NCBI GenBank assembly: GCA_016872515.1
Contig: VGZR01000010.1
Location: forward strand, 1-64,000
Length of the DNA: 64,000 bases
Origin: SAR202 cluster bacterium
GTDB taxonomy: Bacteria > Chloroflexota > Dehalococcoidia > Lucifugimonadales > VGZR01
Direction of reading: 5' to 3'
The notes under the pieces are model-generated. The model made no database searches. It saw only the letters and a program-made list of their open reading frames with translations, and was not told the origin of the DNA. The position numbers and the translations under genes are program-made. Numbering within the stretch: position 1 is the first letter of the stretch; the number at the start of each line of letters is the position of its first letter. Shown here one piece after another: positions 17,757 through 27,217 of the stretch.

Positions 17757-18548
17757 TTAGAGGCCGAGTACCTTCTCGAGGCCGACGGTGAGGCCGGGAT
17801 GCTTGACCACATACCTGACGGCGGCGACAACGCCGGGCATGAAGCTCTCGCGGCTGATAGAGTCGTGGCGGATGGTGAGGGTCTGGCCTAGCCCGCCGAA
17901 GACGAGCTCGTGGTGGGCGACGCGGCCCGGCAGACGGGCGGAGTGGACATTAACGCCCTGGAGCGTTCCGCCACGGCTGCCTGCCAGGGTTTCCTTCTTG
18001 GTCTCGTTGGAGAGGAAGGGCTTGCCCCTGCCCTCGGCGGCGGCGCGGGCGATGGCTAGGGCCGTGCCGGACGGGGCGTCAACCTTTTGCTCGTGGTGGG
18101 TCTCCAGCAGGTCGGCGTAGTCGAAGTGCTTGCCCGCGATGCGTGCAAGATGCATCATCAGGACGGCGCCGACGGCGAAGTTGGGCGCGATGAAGACGCC
18201 AACGCCGTTCTGCTCGGCAAACCTCTTCGCCTCAGCCAGCTCGGTTTCTTTCAGGCCGGTGGTCCCGACGACGACATGGGCCTTATTCGCTGTCGCGGCG
18301 CGGATGGCGGCGATGGCGCCCTCGGCGCTGCTGAAGTCCACAACGACGTCGGCGGTGATATTGATGGCGCCAAGCGATGTGGCTAGTGGGATGGAGCGGG
18401 AGCCGTCGGGCAGGCGCAGGGTTTCGGACTGGGCCTTGGCGTCCACCGCGCCGACCGGCGTCATGTCCTTTTCCTTGGAGACGGCGTTGAGCACCTCTTG
18501 CCCCATCTTCCCCTGGGCACCGTGAACGATGACCTTGATGATGGACAT
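17757..18548 (-). CDS. dapB: 4-hydroxy-tetrahydrodipicolinate reductase
   Basis: The 263-residue enzyme has the dinucleotide-binding VIVHGAQGKMGQEVL at the N-terminus, VVDFSSAEG and VVGTTGL in the middle, APNFAVGAVLM, the catalytic ETHHEQKVDAPSGTAL and a closing GVVAAVRYV region. It converts the DapA product to tetrahydrodipicolinate. GGAGGG lies eight bases upstream of the ATG. It is the first gene of the minus-strand dap group; a weak promoter (TTCCTG-N17-GATAAT, minus strand, near 18590-18620) precedes it. Confidence 0.94.
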   Translation of the reverse strand: MSIIKVIVHGAQGKMGQEVLNAVSKEKDMTPVGAVDAKAQSETLRLPDGSRSIPLATSLGAINITADVVVDFSSAEGAIAAIRAATANKAHVVVGTTGLKETELAEAKRFAEQNGVGVFIAPNFAVGAVLMMHLARIAGKHFDYADLLETHHEQKVDAPSGTALAIARAAAEGRGKPFLSNETKKETLAGSRGGTLQGVNVHSARLPGRVAHHELVFGGLGQTLTIRHDSISRESFMPGVVAAVRYVVKHPGLTVGLEKVLGL

Positions 18549-18654
18549 GAGGTCAACCCTCCAAATGCTTACCGCTCGTTAGGGCTGAATTATCGCGCAA
18601 GGGAGGGAAAACAGGAACCCCCCGAGGAGAACGTGGAGACGTCCTTAGAAATCG

Positions 18655-18681
18655 TAGGGGCGGGTTTGAAACCCACCCCTA
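18655..18681. repeat. Palindromic repeat between dapB and pnp
   Basis: TAGGGGCGGGTTT (18655-18667) and AAACCCACCCCTA (18669-18681) form a 13-base inverted repeat with one mismatch around a single base. A diverged copy occurs inside recG at 58077-58105. Between the convergent ends it could also stop transcription, but no T-run follows on the minus strand. Confidence 0.65.
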
Positions 18682-18700
18682 TGTGTCTTAGGCGAGGCCT

Positions 18701-21055
18701 TTATGGTCTGTAGCCTGGGCCTGGCCGATTCCGCGGTGGGCCTCCCGGTCCGCCACCTGGCCGGCGTGGGCCGAATCCACCGGGGCGGGGTCCGCCCGGT
18801 CCACCACGGGGGCCGCCTCGCGGGGGGCCGCCCCTGTGCGGCGGGCCGCCGGACCTGGGGGGGGCCCCTGGGCCGCGGAAGGCTGGCCGGGGCGGGCCGG
18901 CGAAGGCGCGTTCCTCCTGCCCCTCGTCGCCCTCGGACGGCAGCGGTGGCTGGCGGTCTCCATCGTCCTCGCCGCCGCCATCGGCCTCCAGCAGAGCGCG
19001 GCGCGACAGGCTGATGCGCCCGTTGGAGTCGATGTCTTTGACCTTGACGGTGATCTCGTCGCCGACAGAGACCACGTCCTCGACCTTGGCCACGCGGTGG
19101 TTAGCAAGCTCGCTGATGTGCACCATGCCGTCGGTGCCGGGGAGTATCTCGACGAAGGCGCCGAAGTCGAGGATTTTGACGACGCGTCCAGTGTAGATCT
19201 CGCCGACCTTGGCGCCTTTGGTCATGTTTTCGATGATGTCGAGGGCCTTCTGGGCGGCCTCGGAATCCGGCGAACCGACGTACACGGTGCCGTCGTCCTC
19301 GATGTCCACGGTGGCCTTGGTCTGCTCGATGATGCTTCTAATCATCTTGCCGCCTGGACCGATGACCATCCCAATCTTCTCCACGGGGATGGTGATGCGG
19401 AACATCCTGGGAGCGTACTTACTCATCTCCTTGCGAGGCTCGGGGATAGCGTCGCGCATCTTGTCGAGGATGGCCAAGCGTGTCTCGTGGGCCTGGTCGA
19501 GGGCAGCGCGGACGACAGCGAAGCTGATGTGTTTGACCTTGATGTCGAGTTGGATGGCCGTGATGCCCTTGGATGTGCCGGCAACTTTGAAGTCCATGTC
19601 GCCGATGTGGTCTTCCTTGCCCTGGATGTCGGTCAGGGTCACGAACTTGCCATCGTTGCCGGTGATGAGCCCGATGGAGATGCCGGCGACGGGAGCTTTG
19701 ATGGGAACGCTGGCGTCCAGGAGGGCGAGGGTGGAAGCACAGACGCTGGCCATCGAAGTGCTCCCGTTGGAGCTTAGGATCTCGGAAACCACGCGGATGG
19801 TATAGGGGAACTGAGACTCATCAGGGATGACGGGGAGCAACGCGCGCTCCGCGAGGGCGCCGTGACCAATCTCGCGGCGGCCCGGAGAGCCGACCCGCTT
19901 GGCCTCGCCGGTGGAGTAAGGCGGGAAGTTGTAGTGGAGCATGAAGCGCTTGCTGTCGCGAGGGTGGAGGGTGTCGAGCTTTTGGGCGTCGCCGACAGAG
20001 CCCAGGGTGATGACACCAAGGGCTTGGGTCTCGCCGCGGGAGAAGAGGCCGGTCCCATGCGTGCGGGGAAGCAGGCCGACCTCGCAGGAGATGGGCCTGA
20101 GCTGGCGGATGTGCCGCCCGTCGGGACGGGCGCCCTCCTCCAGGATACGGCGGCGGAACTCTTGATTCACTAGAGATTCCAGGGCCTCGGCGACCTGGCC
20201 GGAATCGTGGCTTTCGCCGAGCTTGGCGACCACCTCGGCCTCGAGGGACTCGAGTTGGCTCTTGTCGCCAGGTGAGCCGGTGGCAGCCCTCACGGCAGCG
20301 GGGATGCGTCCCGCGGCGAGTTCGGCGACCTTGGCCTCCAGGCCGTCTGGAAGCGCGGCAGGGACATACGAAGCCTTGGGTTTGCCCATCGCGCGGACGA
20401 GCTCGTTCTGGAACTCGATGAGCGTGAGGTTCACTTCTTGCGCCCGCTGGATGGCCTCAAAAACCCGGTCTTCCGACAGCTCTGAGGCGCCCGCCTCTAT
20501 CATAGCCACGCCGTCCTTCGTCCCGGCCACCACTAGGTCGAGTTGGCTTTCCTCGATCTGCTGGTAGGTTGGGTTGACGATGAACTCGCCGTTGACGTAG
20601 CCGATCCTCGTGGCTCCTAGTGGGCCTTCGAAGGGGATGTCGGAGATGGAGAGCGCTGTGGAGGCTCCGATGATGGATGGGATGTCCAGCGGGTTCTCCA
20701 TATCCGCTGAAAGCGCGGTGGAGATGATTTGGACTTCGTTGCGGAAGCCTTTGGGGAACAGCGGGCGGAGCGGCCGATCGGTAAGCCGATCCGTGAGGAT
20801 AGCGTCAGTGGAAGGACGGCCCTCCCTCCGGAAGAAGCTGCCAGGGATCTTCCCTCGGGCGTAGAGCCGCTCCTCGAAGTCCACGGTGAGGGGGAAGAAG
20901 TCCACCCCCACCCGGGGCGCGGCCATGGTTGCGGTGACAAGGACGACGGAGTCCCCGTAGCGCACCAGCACCGAGCCGTTAGCCTTCTGGGCCAGCTTGC
21001 CGCTTTCGAAAGATAGCGTTTTACCGCCTATGACGGTCTGAAATGAGGAAGCCAT
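18701..21055 (-). CDS. pnp: Polyribonucleotide nucleotidyltransferase with Gly/Pro/Arg-rich tail
   Basis: This 784-residue phosphorolytic 3'-5' exoribonuclease has two RNase PH domains (about 5-230 and 310-540; FFPLTVDFEERLYARGKIPG and ILSSNGSTSMASVCASTLAL), a KH domain with IGPGGKMIRSI near 575 and an S1 domain (GRVVKILDFGAFVEILPGTDG). The last 85-90 residues are a low-complexity tail of Gly, Pro and Arg (RGGPPRGGPRGGPGG and similar), longer than in most PNPases. The downstream position after rpsO is the classic rpsO-pnp order. In many bacteria PNPase represses its own mRNA through the leader; the 70-base gap to rpsO may serve this. Confidence 0.95.
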   Translation of the reverse strand: MASSFQTVIGGKTLSFESGKLAQKANGSVLVRYGDSVVLVTATMAAPRVGVDFFPLTVDFEERLYARGKIPGSFFRREGRPSTDAILTDRLTDRPLRPLFPKGFRNEVQIISTALSADMENPLDIPSIIGASTALSISDIPFEGPLGATRIGYVNGEFIVNPTYQQIEESQLDLVVAGTKDGVAMIEAGASELSEDRVFEAIQRAQEVNLTLIEFQNELVRAMGKPKASYVPAALPDGLEAKVAELAAGRIPAAVRAATGSPGDKSQLESLEAEVVAKLGESHDSGQVAEALESLVNQEFRRRILEEGARPDGRHIRQLRPISCEVGLLPRTHGTGLFSRGETQALGVITLGSVGDAQKLDTLHPRDSKRFMLHYNFPPYSTGEAKRVGSPGRREIGHGALAERALLPVIPDESQFPYTIRVVSEILSSNGSTSMASVCASTLALLDASVPIKAPVAGISIGLITGNDGKFVTLTDIQGKEDHIGDMDFKVAGTSKGITAIQLDIKVKHISFAVVRAALDQAHETRLAILDKMRDAIPEPRKEMSKYAPRMFRITIPVEKIGMVIGPGGKMIRSIIEQTKATVDIEDDGTVYVGSPDSEAAQKALDIIENMTKGAKVGEIYTGRVVKILDFGAFVEILPGTDGMVHISELANHRVAKVEDVVSVGDEITVKVKDIDSNGRISLSRRALLEADGGGEDDGDRQPPLPSEGDEGQEERAFAGPPRPAFRGPGAPPRSGGPPHRGGPPRGGPRGGPGGPRPGGFGPRRPGGGPGGPPRNRPGPGYRP

Positions 21056-21124
21056 GCGTGTATGTCCTTACTGCCTGAAGATGGCGCTAAGGGCAAAAAG
21101 AAGACAGCCCCGATGGAATCGAGA

Positions 21125-21394
21125 CTATCTCCGAAGCCCTAGCCGAGCGATGAGTGACCGGTAGCGGTCAACGTTTGTATGACTGACATATCGGAGCAGG
21201 CTGCGGCGCTGGCCCACGAGCCTGAGCAAGCCTCGTCTAGACGACTCGTCGTGGCTGTGGGTCCTGAGGTGTTCGGTCAGCCCGTTAATGCGGGCGGTGA
21301 GCAAAGCTACCTGGACTTCGCTGGAGCCTGTGTCCTTCTCGTTGGTCCGATACTGCTCTGTGACGGCTAGTTTCTGTGTCTTGTCCAGTCCCAT
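21125..21394 (-). CDS. rpsO: 30S ribosomal protein S15
   Basis: This 89-residue protein, full length for S15, contains [22 protein letters not shown] and [22 protein letters not shown], the helix-helix RNA-binding core that contacts 16S rRNA. The ATG at 21394 is chosen as it gives the standard MGLDKTQK start; an upstream in-frame codon would add 11 atypical residues. It is transcribed from the promoter at 21448-21477 and followed by pnp. Confidence 0.96.
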   Translation of the reverse strand: MGLDKTQKLAVTEQYRTNEKDTGSSEVQVALLTARINGLTEHLRTHSHDESSRRGLLRLVGQRRSLLRYVSHTNVDRYRSLIARLGLRR

Positions 21395-21447
21395 TACGTT
21401 GGAGATCCGACCTGCTCTTTCTCTCACATCTTTTTTAACCAGAGGTC

Positions 21448-21477
21448 ATTCTAGCACACCACTCCGGCGCGGAGCAA
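21448..21477 (-). promoter_or_regulatory. rpsO promoter with extended -10
   Basis: On the minus strand TTGCTC (21472-21477) and TAGAAT (21448-21453) are 18 bases apart; the -10 is preceded by TGC (TGCTAGAAT). It lies 54 bases before the rpsO start and points away from rpsB. Confidence 0.65.
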
Positions 21478-21490
21478 ACCGGGGCCGCGT

Positions 21491-21519
21491 TTACCCGTTT
21501 CGAAGCCATGTGCTATACT
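21491..21519 (+). promoter_or_regulatory. rpsB operon promoter with extended -10
   Basis: TATACT (21514-21519) is preceded by TGC (TGCTATACT); TTACCC (21491-21496) is 17 bases upstream. It lies about 60 bases before the rpsB start and is back to back with the rpsO promoter. Confidence 0.65.
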
Positions 21520-21580
21520 CCGCAAGATTGCGCACGCAGGTGAGCGGGCGCTGTACTGACCATCAGGAAGGGCAGGTTGC

Positions 21581-22465
21581 ATGGTTCAACAGACTCAGAA
21601 AGATCCAACTCCTCCACCACCAGCTCCGTGGGCTGCGCCTGAAGAGGCCCCGGTCATGCAGGGCCCGGTGACGATGAAAGCCCTGCTGGAGGCGGGCGTC
21701 CACTTCGGCCACCAGAAGCGGCGGTGGAACCCGAAAATGAAAAAGTACATCTTCTCCCACCGCAACGGCATCCACATCATAGACCTTCAACAGACGTTGA
21801 AGATGCTGGAGCAGGCGAAGGCCTTCGTCACCGAGGTGGCCGTCAGCGGACAGAAAATCATCTTCGTGGGCACCAAGAAGCAGGCGCAGGACACCATCGC
21901 CTCCGAGGCCAGGCGTAGTGGGAGCTACTACGTCACTACCCGCTGGCTTGGTGGGACGTTGACGAACTTCAAGACCATCCAAAGCCGACTGGATCACCTC
22001 GTGAAACTCGAAGAGCGGAAGAAGGCTGGTGAGTTCGCACGGTTGTCCAAGCTGGACTCCGGTAAGCTGGACGAAGAAATCACGCGGATGAACAAATACT
22101 TCGGCGGCATCAAAGAGATGACGCAGATGCCCGGAGCCTTGTTCGTTGTGGACATCGGGAAAGAGGCCATCGCGGTCGAGGAGGCAAAGCGGGTAGGGGT
22201 GCCGGTGGTCGCGCTGGTGGACTCGGACTCCGACCCCAACAAGGTGGACTACCCCATCCCAGGCAACGACGACGCCATCCGCTCTATACGTCTTGCGACC
22301 AGCCAAATGGCGGAAGCAGTCATCGAAGGCATGAACCGCAGGGCCCGAGTGGAGTCCGAGGAGGCCGCCTCGAGGGCAGAGGAAGCCGCAGCTTCGAAGA
22401 CTTCCGCACCACCCATGCCAAGCGAGGAAGGGCTCGAGGTCGGCGAGGACGACGCGGACTACTGA
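21581..22465 (+). CDS. rpsB: 30S ribosomal protein S2
   Basis: The 294-residue protein has the S2 signatures [23 protein letters not shown] (read in parts: [23 protein letters not shown]) and [39 protein letters not shown]. It carries an extra N-terminal stretch of about 25 residues ([11 protein letters not shown]) and an acidic Ala/Glu-rich C-terminal tail, both outside the conserved core. It starts the translation operon rpsB-tsf-pyrH-frr. S2 joins the small subunit late, at the head-body junction. Confidence 0.95.
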   Translation: MVQQTQKDPTPPPPAPWAAPEEAPVMQGPVTMKALLEAGVHFGHQKRRWNPKMKKYIFSHRNGIHIIDLQQTLKMLEQAKAFVTEVAVSGQKIIFVGTKKQAQDTIASEARRSGSYYVTTRWLGGTLTNFKTIQSRLDHLVKLEERKKAGEFARLSKLDSGKLDEEITRMNKYFGGIKEMTQMPGALFVVDIGKEAIAVEEAKRVGVPVVALVDSDSDPNKVDYPIPGNDDAIRSIRLATSQMAEAVIEGMNRRARVESEEAASRAEEAAASKTSAPPMPSEEGLEVGEDDADY

Positions 22466-22514
22466 GCCCGCACCGCCGCCCTAGCGATCACTTGGGACCG
22501 TTTCAGGAGGCACT

Positions 22515-23021
22515 TTGGCAGAAGTAAGCATTGACGTAATCAAAGAGCTTCGCGAGCAGACCGGGGCAGGCGTCATGGACTGCAAGCGTGCCCTCGCCGA
22601 AGCTAATGGGGATGTCGAGAAGGCCAAGGACATTCTCAAGCAGCGCGGCATGAAAATCGCCGCCAAGAAGGCTTCCCGCTCCACGAACGATGGCTTGGTC
22701 CACGCGTACATCCACAGCGGGAGCCGCGTGGGGGCGTTGGTGGAACTGAACTGCGAGACGGACTTCGTCGCGCGCACCGCCGAGTTCCAAGAGTTGGCGC
22801 ACGGCATCGCAATGCAGGTGGCGGCCATGTCGCCGAAGTATGTGGACAAGGTTGATATCCCCGCTGGCGAGAAGGCCGACCCGCGAGAGGTCGCCCTGCT
22901 CCAGCAGCCGTATATCAAAGACCCCTCCAAGACTCTCCAAGATGTCCTCAACGAAGCGGTAGGCAAGGTAGGGGAGAACATCAAGGTGCGCAGGTTCGTC
23001 AGGTTCGCTCTGGGGGAGTAG
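22515..23021 (+). CDS. tsf: Elongation factor Ts (short form)
   Basis: The 168-residue protein has the N-terminal UBA-like [20 protein letters not shown] and the core [18 protein letters not shown], the elements that contact EF-Tu and displace Mg-GDP. It ends with [12 protein letters not shown]. At 168 residues it is the short form with one core subdomain, as in cyanobacteria and Thermus, rather than the 280-residue E. coli type. It lies 49 bases after rpsB with AGGAGG upstream; its start is TTG. Confidence 0.94.
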   Translation: MAEVSIDVIKELREQTGAGVMDCKRALAEANGDVEKAKDILKQRGMKIAAKKASRSTNDGLVHAYIHSGSRVGALVELNCETDFVARTAEFQELAHGIAMQVAAMSPKYVDKVDIPAGEKADPREVALLQQPYIKDPSKTLQDVLNEAVGKVGENIKVRRFVRFALGE

Positions 23022-23026
23022 CGCCT

Positions 23027-23767
23027 GTGGCAACAGGAAAGGCCGCCTACCGACGGGTCTTGCTGAAACTGAGCGGCGAGTCCTTCAAAGGCAAGCGGGG
23101 TCACGGCCTTGACCCGGTGGCCGTGGACTACAACGCAAGCCAGATCAAGCTGATCCATGAAATGGGTGTGGAAGTGGGCGTGGTGGTGGGCGGAGGCAAC
23201 ATCTGGCGAGGCGCCCAGGCCGAGACGGACGGCATGGACCGGGTTTCAGCTGACTACGCTGGCATGCTGGCGACGGTCATCAACGCGCTGGCGCTGCAGG
23301 ATGCGCTCGAACGGCACCACAGCATTGACACCCGCACGCAGACAGGCATCGCCGTCCAGCAGGTGGCCGAGCCCTACATCCGGCGGCGCGCCATCCGTCA
23401 CCTGGAAAAAGGCCGCGTGGTCATCTTCGCGGCAGGCACAGGCAACCCCTATATGACAACCGATACAGCAGCGGCATTGCGCGCCATGGAGACCGACGCA
23501 GACATCCTCTTGATGGCCAAGTACAACGTGGACGGCGTGTACGCCGCTGACCCGAAGAAATACCCCAGCGCCGCCAAGTACGACTTCATCACCTACCGCG
23601 ATGCCATGGACCAGCGCCTGGGCGTCATGGACGCCACCGCGCTCTCGCTGTGCATGGAGCACGGCCTGCCCATCGTGGTGTTCGACCTTTCTGTTCCCGG
23701 CAACGTGGCGAGGATACTCAAGGGAGAACACATCGGCTCGCTGGTAGCGGAATCGCGCACCCGCTAA
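23027..23767 (+). CDS. pyrH: UMP kinase
   Basis: This 246-residue hexameric UMP kinase of the amino-acid-kinase fold phosphorylates UMP with ATP. Visible motifs are [74 protein letters not shown] and [12 protein letters not shown]. The GTG start is five bases after the tsf stop, indicating coupled translation. Usually allosterically activated by GTP and inhibited by UTP. Confidence 0.95.
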   Translation: MATGKAAYRRVLLKLSGESFKGKRGHGLDPVAVDYNASQIKLIHEMGVEVGVVVGGGNIWRGAQAETDGMDRVSADYAGMLATVINALALQDALERHHSIDTRTQTGIAVQQVAEPYIRRRAIRHLEKGRVVIFAAGTGNPYMTTDTAAALRAMETDADILLMAKYNVDGVYAADPKKYPSAAKYDFITYRDAMDQRLGVMDATALSLCMEHGLPIVVFDLSVPGNVARILKGEHIGSLVAESRTR

Positions 23768-23800
23768 GCAACGCGTTTGGCTCGGAGGGAGTGTTAAGCC

Positions 23801-24364
23801 ATGACCACCGTCTCGACGCTCATCGTAGATTCTGAAGCCAGGATGAAGAAGTCGCTGGAATCTCTCCGGAAGGAGTTGGCAAGCGTCCGGACGGGCCGGG
23901 CCAGCCCAGCCCTTCTAGAAGGCGTGATCGTTGCATACTACGGCGCGCCGATGCCCATCAACCAACTGGCGACCATCAATGTCCCTGAAGCACGGGTGTT
24001 GCTCATCCAGCCGTGGGACAAGCAGGCGCTGAAGGACATCGAAAAGGGCATCTTGGCCTCGGACCTTGGGCTGACGCCTAACAACGACGGCACTGTGATA
24101 CGCATCAACATCCCTGTCCCCACCGAGGAGCGGCGGCGCGAACTGGCAAAGACGGTGGGGAAGCGCACGGAGGAAGGGCATGTCGCCGTCCGCAACATCC
24201 GACGTGAGGGGATGGATAGGTTCAAGGCGATGGAGAAGAACAAAGAACTGAGCGAGGACCAGTCCAAGAAGGCCCAAGAGCAACTCCAACGGCTGACGGA
24301 CTCCCATATCCAGAAGATGGATGCGTTGCGCAAAGAGAAGGAAGCCGAGGTCATGGAGATATGA
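23801..24364 (+). CDS. frr: Ribosome recycling factor
   Basis: The 187-residue protein has the RRF pattern: SLRKELASVRTGRASPALLEG, YYGAPMPINQLATINVPEAR, PNNDGTVIRINIPVPTEERR and the long helical C-terminus ending near HIQKMDALRKEKEAEVMEI. With EF-G it splits post-termination ribosomes. The GGAG upstream of the ATG is clear. Its stop overlaps the uppS start by four bases (ATGA). Confidence 0.95.
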   Translation: MTTVSTLIVDSEARMKKSLESLRKELASVRTGRASPALLEGVIVAYYGAPMPINQLATINVPEARVLLIQPWDKQALKDIEKGILASDLGLTPNNDGTVIRINIPVPTEERRRELAKTVGKRTEEGHVAVRNIRREGMDRFKAMEKNKELSEDQSKKAQEQLQRLTDSHIQKMDALRKEKEAEVMEI

Positions 24365-25116
24365 CGCCAGCGCCGGACAAGGACGCCAACGGAGCGTCCT
24401 CGTTGGGCGCAGCTCCGGTCCCCACTCACGTCGCTGTCATCATGGATGGCAACGGACGGTGGGCGAATGGACGAGGCTTGTCCCGCTCCGACGGGCACCG
24501 CGCCGGTACGGAGAACATCCGGCGTATCATAAGGGCATTCGCCCAACATGGTGTCAAACACTTGACGCTCTACGCCTTCTCCACGGAAAACTGGGAACGC
24601 CCGACCGAAGAGGTGGGTGCGCTGATGGAACTATTGGGCGAGGCCGTTCGCAACGAGACCGAGCTGCTGCACAAGGAGGGCGTGCGCATCCGCCACCTGG
24701 GACGGTTCGACCGCTTGTCACCCCGTCTTCAGCGTGCCATCCAGAAGAGCGTTGAACTGACCAAGCGCAACACCCACATCAACCTGAACGTGGCCTTCGA
24801 TTATGGCGGGCGGGAGGAGATCCTCCAGGCGGTGCGGGCGATGCTGAGCGATGGCGTGCGGCCTGACGAAGTGAATGAGGGACTCTTGGAAGGCCATCTA
24901 TACACCGCTGGCCTGCCCGACCCCGACCTCATCATCCGCACTGCTGGGGAGATGCGGATAAGCAACTTCTTGTTGTGGCAAGCGGCATACGCCGAGTACT
25001 ACACCACCCCCACGCTCTGGCCGGACTTCGGGGAGGGCGAGGTGGAACTGGCGCTGACGGCGTACGCACAGCGGCAGCGCCGCTTTGGGCGGGTTGCGCC
25101 AGCCGAGGTCCGTTAA
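24361..25116 (+). CDS. uppS: Isoprenyl (undecaprenyl) diphosphate synthase
   Basis: This 251-residue cis-prenyltransferase makes the C55 lipid carrier for peptidoglycan precursors. Conserved features are HVAVIMDGNGRWAN (catalytic Asp in MDGNGRWA), SDGHRAG, LTLYAFSTENWERP, LNVAFDYGGREEI and DLIIRTAGEMRISNFLLWQ. The first 20 residues are an unconserved extension. The pyrH-frr-uppS-cdsA-dxr order is common in bacteria and supports the call. Confidence 0.95.
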   Translation: MTPAPDKDANGASSLGAAPVPTHVAVIMDGNGRWANGRGLSRSDGHRAGTENIRRIIRAFAQHGVKHLTLYAFSTENWERPTEEVGALMELLGEAVRNETELLHKEGVRIRHLGRFDRLSPRLQRAIQKSVELTKRNTHINLNVAFDYGGREEILQAVRAMLSDGVRPDEVNEGLLEGHLYTAGLPDPDLIIRTAGEMRISNFLLWQAAYAEYYTTPTLWPDFGEGEVELALTAYAQRQRRFGRVAPAEVR

Positions 25117-25190
25117 ACGCTGGCCCATGGCGGCCACGCCTCGACCCGGGCTGAAGTAACTGACTTTTCTTGGCCGGTGTGGCTGCTGGG

Positions 25191-26084
25191 ATGAAACGTC
25201 CTCCTCCTCAAGCCGAGTCCTCTAACGCCACCGAGGCCCACAACCTCACGGCGGGCGAGGCCGCGCCGCGCATGAGCAACCTTGCCAGGCGGACGGTTAC
25301 CGCCGCCGTCGGGCTGCCGCTGCTGGCACTCGTCGTGTGGGCAGGGTCGCCGTGGGTGACGGTCGTAGCGGCCATCGTCGCCGCGGTGGGTGCAGCCGAG
25401 TTCTCCGCCATGCTTTCGCGCAAGGGGCGGCGTCCGGTGGTTATCGTGGCGGCGCTGCTCGCCGCCGCGCTGGTGGTAGCGGGGCACTTCGTCGCAGATG
25501 GGCGTGCTGCATATCGTGTGGTTCTGCCGGTGCTGGGCGCTGGGGCGTCGGCCGCCCTGGCGTGGTCGGCGATGCGGCGCTCTTCGGCTGTCGCAGGCGA
25601 TGCAGGACTAACAGCGGTTGCGGCGCTGTACGCAGGGGGATTGCTGCTGTTCGTGCCGCTCGTGCGTGCCGAGCCGGACGGCCGTGAGTGGCTGTTCCTG
25701 CTTTTCATCGGCGTGTTCGCGACCGACATCTGCGCGTACGCGGTTGGCAGAACGGTGGGACGGCACAAGATGGCGCCGTCCATCAGCCCAGGCAAGACGT
25801 GGGAGGGCGCAGCGGGCGGGCTGGCGGGTGCGCTTGCCGGGGTGGGCATCGCAGCCTGGGGTTTCGGTCTAGGGTTGGCCGTATGGGAGGCCCTCGTGCT
25901 GGGAGCACTGATGGCGGTCGTCGGCCAGGCGGGAGACCTTTTCGAGTCGAAGCTCAAGCGGACTGCGGGTGTGAAGGACTCGGGACGGCTCATGCCAGGC
26001 CACGGAGGGCTGCTCGACCGGCTGGACTCCATCCTCTTCAACCTGCCGATGTTATACTTGTTCGTGCTATGGGCCACACGGTAA
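25191..26084 (+). CDS. cdsA: Phosphatidate cytidylyltransferase
   Basis: CdsA makes CDP-diacylglycerol from phosphatidate and CTP. The protein is mostly membrane segments (about seven to eight), with the family's C-terminal signature region: TDICAYAVGRTVGRHKMAPSI, SPGKTWEGAAGG and DSGRLMPGHGGLLDRLDSI. The start is uncertain: 25191 (MKRPPPQ) is given, but GTG 25170 and ATG 25272 (MSNLARRTV, right before the first membrane segment) are possible, none with a strong ribosome-binding site. Its end overlaps dxr by 16 bases. Confidence 0.88.
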   Translation: MKRPPPQAESSNATEAHNLTAGEAAPRMSNLARRTVTAAVGLPLLALVVWAGSPWVTVVAAIVAAVGAAEFSAMLSRKGRRPVVIVAALLAAALVVAGHFVADGRAAYRVVLPVLGAGASAALAWSAMRRSSAVAGDAGLTAVAALYAGGLLLFVPLVRAEPDGREWLFLLFIGVFATDICAYAVGRTVGRHKMAPSISPGKTWEGAAGGLAGALAGVGIAAWGFGLGLAVWEALVLGALMAVVGQAGDLFESKLKRTAGVKDSGRLMPGHGGLLDRLDSILFNLPMLYLFVLWATR

Positions 26085-27208
26085 AGGGACTGGCCATACT
26101 GGGCTCCACGGGCTCCATCGGGACCCAGACACTCGACATCGTCCGCACCTTTCCAGACCGCTTCCGGGTGGTCGGCTTGGCGGCACGAAAGAGCTTCGAC
26201 GTCTTGGAGTCACAGGTCAGAGAGTTCCGACCGAAGCTCGTCTCCTACGAAGGGGGCCATGCGCACACGGCTGCCCTTCGTGACCTAGGCTGCCGGGCTT
26301 GCTCTTTGGACGATATGGTGCTGGACCCGGACGTGCAGATGGCGGTCACTGCCACCGTGGGCGATGTAGCTCTGGGACCGACCATCACGGCGCTGAAGGC
26401 TGGCAAGGACGTCGCCCTCGCCAACAAAGAGTCTATCGTGATGGCCGGAGAGTACCTCACGAAGCTGGCGCGGAAACACAACGCAACGTTGCTGCCGCTG
26501 GACAGCGAGCCCAATGCCATATGGCAGTGCATGAGGGGTGAGGACCGGAAGATCGACCGGCTCATCATCACCGCGTCGGGCGGCGCCATGCGCCACGCAT
26601 CCCTGGAGGAGTTGGCGACGGTAACTCCGGAGCGGGCGCTGAAGCACCCGACGTGGAAGATGGGGCCGAAGATCACCATAGACTCGGCAACGCTGATGAA
26701 CAAGGCCTTTGAGGTCATCGAGGCGCGGTGGCTCTTCGACGTCCCGTGGGAGCGCATCGAGGTGGTCATCCACCCGCAGAGCATCATCCACTCCATGGTC
26801 GAGTTCGAGGATGGCTCCGTGAAGGCGCAGCTCAGCCCGCCGGACATGCGGCTGCCCATCCAGTACGCGCTCTTCTATCCGAAGCGTGTACGCAACACGA
26901 AACTTCAGCGGTTCGACCCGGTGAAGACCGGCGCGCTGACCTTCGAGCGGATGCAGCCCGAGCGGTACCCCTGCTTCGAGCTGGCGATGGAGTACGGGCG
27001 CAGAGGCGGGACGTGGCCCGCGGTGCTGTGCGGCGCCGATGAGGCGGCGGTGAGCGCGTTCTTGGGAGGGCGGCTCGGGTTCTTGGGGATGGCGCCGGTC
27101 ATCATGAAGGCGCTGGAGGCGCACAAGTCGGTCGCCGACCCGACGCCGGAGCAGTCGCTCCAGGCGGCGAAATGGGCTAGCGAGCGGGTGACCTCGCTGG
27201 TCGCGTAG
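26069..27208 (+). CDS. dxr: 1-deoxy-D-xylulose-5-phosphate reductoisomerase
   Basis: This 379-residue enzyme performs the second step of the MEP isoprenoid pathway, with NADPH. Motifs: LAILGSTGSIGTQTLDIV (nucleotide binding), ALANKESIVMAGEYL, LPLDSEPNAIWQC (metal ligands Asp and Glu), TASGGAMRHASLEEL, TWKMGPKITIDSATLMNKAFE and VVIHPQSIIHSMVEF. The ATG at 26069 lies inside the end of cdsA; a much longer upstream frame is spurious. With ispG downstream it shows use of the MEP route. Confidence 0.95.
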   Translation: MGHTVKGLAILGSTGSIGTQTLDIVRTFPDRFRVVGLAARKSFDVLESQVREFRPKLVSYEGGHAHTAALRDLGCRACSLDDMVLDPDVQMAVTATVGDVALGPTITALKAGKDVALANKESIVMAGEYLTKLARKHNATLLPLDSEPNAIWQCMRGEDRKIDRLIITASGGAMRHASLEELATVTPERALKHPTWKMGPKITIDSATLMNKAFEVIEARWLFDVPWERIEVVIHPQSIIHSMVEFEDGSVKAQLSPPDMRLPIQYALFYPKRVRNTKLQRFDPVKTGALTFERMQPERYPCFELAMEYGRRGGTWPAVLCGADEAAVSAFLGGRLGFLGMAPVIMKALEAHKSVADPTPEQSLQAAKWASERVTSLVA

Positions 27209-27217
27209 GGAGTACCT

